A DNA stretch of 64,000 nucleotides from Castor canadensis (lineage: Eukaryota; Chordata; Mammalia; Rodentia; Castoridae). Under the pieces are notes generated by a model, which had not been told where the DNA came from, searched no databases, and saw only the letters and a program-made list of their open reading frames with translations. Position 1 is the first letter of the stretch, and every line of letters begins with the position of its first letter. Below are positions 59,761 to 64,000 of this stretch, one piece after another. Both the position numbers and the translations under genes were made by a program. The stretch is taken from NCBI RefSeq assembly GCF_047511655.1, contig NC_133394.1:108644343-108708342 (forward strand). Reading direction: 5' to 3'.

Positions 59761-59875
59761 GAAAATCAAGTATAGCTCATAGAGTGGCTCAAGTGGTAAG
59801 AGCGCCTGCCTAGCAAGTGTGAGGCCCTGAGTTCAAACCCCAGTGCCATCAAAAAAAACAGAATATCAATTATAC
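59761..59875 (+). repeat. ID-like tRNA-derived SINE, best-preserved copy
   Basis: A box tggctcaagtggtaagagc (59,782) and B box gagttcaaaccccagt (59,831) are nearly consensus, so an internal RNA polymerase III promoter is present in form. An A-rich tail follows. Flanks gaaaatcaagtata (59,761) and gaatatcaattata (about 59,861) look like an imperfect target-site duplication. Confidence 0.9.
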
Positions 59876-61794
59876 ATTATTTTGCTTGCTATAATCACTA
59901 GTTCATGTAACTACAAAATAGCCAAAGATATAAGCCAGCTGAAACAATTCAGTTCTATTCATAAGATACTGTTAAAATAAACCAACCTTCTCTTACGTGT
60001 GTGCAAGAACAAAATTTTCCCCTGATGAATACGATGACACAAGTTTAGTTTTCACTTTATTCATGCAGGTATTGCATTTTAGAACACAATGGATTTCATA
60101 AACTGTATCCACATGTATGATATATGTAGATTCTTTTTCAATCTTATGCATATGTCTAAATTTTTCATCCTTCTCCAACCCAAATCTCCAATCCCTCTTA
60201 CAAGTAAGTACCAGAGTCAGAGTCTAAGACATTAATATGCTTATGTGAGTTTTTATATTGCTTTCAGGCTGCATCATTAAAAATATAAAAATAAATGAAT
60301 AGAAACATTATCTGTCTCCTACCATAAAAGAAGTTTTAACTTTCTCTTCTCAGTTCCTTCTCCACCTAATTCTAATTTTTAGTACTCTATTTTATTTGCA
60401 ATAACATGTCTAGGGCAATTATTACAGAAAAGAAAATGTCGCACTATAGGATGACTTGCTTTCTAGAAATTCTTCTCTAAGTGTTGGAGCCATCACTGTG
60501 AGTTTGTTTGTGTGTATATGCACTAAATACTAAAAGCCAATGCAAGCAATACACGACAAGAAAGTGAATGTTATCTAAACAATGAAAACAGATAATAAAA
60601 AAGGTGTGACCAATTTATAGAGAATAGTAGGTAGACATGAGCAAATTCTATTTGTAAATAACAATTTTCTTGTATAATCTTTTCAAGTATCTTAAGTAGT
60701 ATTTTTCTTACCTAAAACACCACAGCATTTGTAAATACTGAGATATTATAATTTAATTTATTTTTGTGGGTTATAATAAATCCATAGCTTTTTCATGCTA
60801 GAACATCCAATAAGTTTTGTTTACAGATGATTGCAGCATATTAAAAATTCCTCCATTAAATATTCTTTGAGCATATCAAATTTAAGGCAATTTAATCCAA
60901 CACTAAATGCAGATAATTGTATTTAGAGCAAAATAGCAATGTTAATTATTAATGAATTTTTAAATTATTCTTCTTGTATATGAGTGAGAAAGGTAAGACA
61001 GAGACATACAAATACAGCTATAATGGTTTCTAGTTTGATTTATGAACCATTACTTTGATCAAAAATACCGAAGATGCTTGTCACCTGCCTGGCATAAACT
61101 TCATCATTTTAAACTAAGTGGTGCAACAATATATGTTCTTAAACCTTTTATACCTTTGAAAGCAGTATGGTTGCTTGTGCACATTTCACCTTTGCTTTAA
61201 GGTTAGAGAGGACACTCACATATCCTTTGTGCTCCGGTTAAGTTGCCATATTTATTCATTAAGTCCTGAAGGACACAACATTTGTATTTTCATTTTTGTG
61301 GTTTTTCACTAATCTAATATGAATAAATCAGCCAGATAACCAAAATATGTAGATCTTAAATACCAACAAGTAAGAGATGTAGTACTTAAACACAAAAGGA
61401 ATGCAGATTTTTCTTAAGTGTCTCTTGTCAAAGAAGTGTTGTGCCAAATACAAATTTTCATAAATGCTAAGTGCTTGAGGGGTGAAAGTCTGTGATTCAT
61501 CAATGCCATTATATGAGTACAAAATAAATGTATAATTTCACTTGAAATAATTGTAGCAATTTTGTTACCAAACCTTTAAAAGATGAGACTACACTTTTAC
61601 ACTGAAACAATTTGCACAGTAATATTGGTTTTCCAGCAGCAAGTGTTTACTAGATAGTTCCAGTGATCACTGCATTGCATGTTTTTCTTACTACACAATT
61701 ATTCATGTTAATTTGCTGTTGATAAAAATATAAGGCATGGTTTGTTTCAATTTATTATGTAAATGATACCACTTACCAGGTGCTATAGAAAAAA
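59876..61794. other. AT-rich sequence, nothing recognised
   Basis: No gene. 60,720-61,000 is rich in TAAT/ATTA words but matches no repeat I know. Confidence 0.5.
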
Positions 61795-61995
61795 AGGCCA
61801 GGTGCTCGTGGCTCATGCCTGTAATCCTAGCTGCTTGGGAGGCTGAGAATAGAAGGATATGGATTGAGGCTAGGTCCTCAGACCACCCCCCCATCTCCAA
61901 AATAACCAGAACAAAATGAACTCCAGGTTTGGCTCAAGTGGTAGACAACAACTTTGTAAGTGTGAAGCTCTGATTACAAACCCCAGTCCCACAAA
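61795..61995 (+). repeat. Composite B1-like plus ID-like SINE
   Basis: gtggctcatgcctgtaatcc and ctgcttgggaggctgagaat (61,807-61,848) mark the 7SL-like half; ggtttggctcaagtggtag and ttacaaaccccagtccc mark the ID-like half. Confidence 0.85.
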
Positions 61996-62041
61996 ATAAA
62001 TAAATAAATAAATAGATTAATTAATTAATTAATTAATTAAA
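61996..62041. repeat. (AAAT)n / (AATT)n microsatellite
   Basis: About five AAAT units then about six TTAA units. It grows from the A tail of the SINE just before it. Confidence 0.95.
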
Positions 62042-62469
62042 AGATACTGTTGAAAGGGGGATGCAGGTAACAACTCACACTTCCTTTCCTCACTAATAGA
62101 AGTTGTCTAGGTCAATGATTACTCTCTTCTTTCTTCTCTAGACTTGGAGATTTGCAGATGATAATGATGACTTTAGTTCACTGAAACATACAATGAAGTG
62201 TTATGTCATACTGAAAGATGATAGATTTGACAATTTGCAAACAGAATGAGATTTTTATTCTTTATCTGGTTTTTATAATTGTATCATATTTTTGCATGCA
62301 TCCTTTATTTTTTGGATAATCATTTGAGGAAAAAATATGTCCTTTATCTTGGGTCCAGAAATTTGGGACTGAGAGATGTAAATAATATTCAAAATAACAA
62401 AATAATCTCTGAAATTCTATCAGCATTTCATCTTTGGCTAAATATACACTAATTTCAGCATCTTTGCAT
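62042..62469. other. No feature recognised
   Basis: Short non-repetitive stretch with no open frame supported by homology. Confidence 0.5.
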
Positions 62470-63195
62470 AATAAAATAACAAGAGAACATACCACACTTG
62501 AATATATCCTCTCCATTTTTCTCCTTCATCTGCCCTTCCCCAATTCCTGGAATACTTTCAACAGGTATCATTTTTTCCATTTATATACATGTGTACACTT
62601 TTTTGGGGGGCAGTATTCAACATCCTACCCACTTTCCCTGACACCTCCCCTCCTCAATGGTGCCAATCTCCCCTCCTAGGACTTGTTCTGTCCTCCTGTT
62701 CTCCAATTTTGTAGACAAAAAGGAAAAAGAATTACATTTTTGCTTGTTTGAGATGAAAATAGCTACATAGGGAGTTTCCTTGTTATATTAGCATGTATAT
62801 ATGCATTATAACTCCAATTGGTTTATTTCTTTTAATTTTCTTCGTTCTACTTTAGTCCCTTTCCTATGGCAGTTTCATCCAGTTTAGGATTTCTATATTC
62901 ATTCTTGTATAAAGAGTGTATCAACTATATTTAGGTTCTTTGTTTCTTTCTTCTACCCTACCCCTCTCATGCCTGACCTCCCTTTAGTGTGACCAGTGTT
63001 TTATAATATTGCCATAAACTGGTACAACCACTATGGAAAACAACATGGAGGTTCCTTAAAAATCTAAAAATGAATCTGTCGCAGGATCCAGCAATACCAC
63101 TCCTAGGAATGTACCTGAAGGAATGTGAGTCATCTTATAAAAAAGGCACTTGCACACTCGTGTTTATTGCAGCACCATTCACAGTAGCTAAGGTA
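62470..63195. mobile_element. Old L1 3' end with a twin-priming inversion
   Basis: 62,470-63,000 is the reverse complement of the L1 3' UTR (tcaacaggtatcattttttcc; gttctccaattttgtagac). 63,004-63,195 is the ORF2 C-terminus in plus orientation (gtacaaccactatggaaaac; atccagcaataccactcc). In a minus-strand L1 the upstream part is thus inverted relative to the 3' UTR, as twin priming predicts. Confidence 0.7.
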
Positions 63196-63265
63196 TAGAG
63201 TTTTCTTTCTTTTAGGCTTATTCTTTATTATTTCAATAACATTGCTCATTACTAATAATAAATTT

Positions 63266-64000
63266 AATCAAATATGTTGAAGATCTCTACAATCAAAACA
63301 ATAAAGAAATGAAGAAAGGAATTATGGAAGATATTAGAAAATTGAAAGGACTCCTTTGTTCATGGATCACCAGAAATAATATTGTTGAAATGATCATATT
63401 ACCAAAATAAGTCTACTGACAAATTCAATCCCTATTAAATTTCCAATGACATTCTTCACAGAAATAGAAAAAAATCAATGTTACAGTTCATATGGAAGCA
63501 CAAAACACATCAATAGCTAAATAATCTTGAGTAAAATGAGTCATCTTTGAAGTACCACAATATGAGAATTAAAACTATATTGTAGAATCACAGTAAAAGA
63601 AACTGCCTTTTACTGCCAAAAACCAGACATATAGTGGAACAGAACAGAAGAGAATAGTATAAAATAGAATAATGGTGAATAGAACAGAATAGAATAGAAT
63701 AGAATACTCAGAAAGAAGCCAATGTAACAATAGTTTTCTGATTCTTAATGAAGGCACCAAAAATGAATGTTGGAAAAAACCCTCTTTAACAAGTAGTGCT
63801 GGGAAAACTGGATATCCACATGGTAAAAGACTGAAATAAATCATTATTTGACTTTTCGTGCAAAAGTCAATATAAATGTATCAAACACCTTAATGTAAGA
63901 CCTAAAACTTTAATACTACTGCACTAAAATAAAAGCATAGGAAATTGCTTTCTCCAATGGCTCAGGAGATAAAAGTAAGAATTGACAGATGATATTGCAT
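63266..64000 (+). mobile_element. L1 ORF2 fragment running off the window
   Basis: From gaagatctctacaatcaaaac (63,279) the text follows the post-catalytic part of ORF2, with readings such as LCSWITRNNIVEM (about 63,356) and matching 15,455-15,990. It contains stops and an (AGAAT)n run and continues beyond the window end. Confidence 0.8.
63685..63707. repeat. (AGAAT)n short tandem repeat
   Basis: About four and a half AGAAT units inside the L1 fragment, bordered by related AGAAC/AGAAG words from 63,640. Confidence 0.85.

Overview
The window is nuclear DNA of a mammal, almost certainly a rodent. It is AT-rich and repeat-dense, and I can support no host protein-coding exon, host RNA gene or CRISPR array. 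The taxonomic clue is the SINE set: tRNA-derived ID-like units carrying recognisable A and B boxes (for example 59,777-59,860), and composites of a 7SL/B1-like half followed by an ID-like half. From memory this looks like beaver (Castor) or another castorimorph rodent; no comparison could be run.

Layout. 1-8.6 kb: an old MaLR-like LTR remnant, a minus-strand LINE-1 (L1) that keeps its 5' UTR, ORF1 and the endonuclease end of ORF2 but has lost its 3' part, then scattered SINEs and a short young L1 with a perfect 12-bp target-site duplication. 10.6-27.1 kb: many L1 copies of related families, including L1 within L1 (13.4-14.1 kb), an inverted repeat made by nested L1 3' ends (21.0-21.6 kb) and a twin-primed L1 (26.3-27.1 kb). 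29.6-36.0 kb: a defective class I (gamma-like) endogenous provirus with both LTRs, a 5-bp target duplication, a tRNA-Phe-type primer-binding site, and decayed gag, pro, pol and env. 41.7-49.3 kb: a 7.65-kb nuclear copy of mitochondrial DNA (NUMT) running from the 3' third of COX1 to the first quarter of CYTB in native order, with several deletions, frameshifts and stops. 49.3-62.5 kb: sparse, partly unique-looking sequence, an ancient L1 interrupted by a MaLR-like LTR (54.2-56.8 kb), and SINEs. 62.5-64.0 kb: another twin-primed L1 and a further L1 ORF2 fragment that runs off the window.

Nothing here looks like an operating multi-gene system. The mitochondrial genes were a functional set before transfer, but in the nucleus they would be read with the wrong genetic code and lack mitochondrial expression, so they are pseudogenes. 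The provirus cannot encode working proteins as it stands. The most interesting points are the structure of the NUMT, the provirus with a foreign-looking AT-rich block between protease and reverse transcriptase, the L1 structural variants, and two stretches of complex non-repeat sequence that could be conserved non-coding elements. All boundaries were placed by eye; most repeat edges are uncertain by 5-30 bases.
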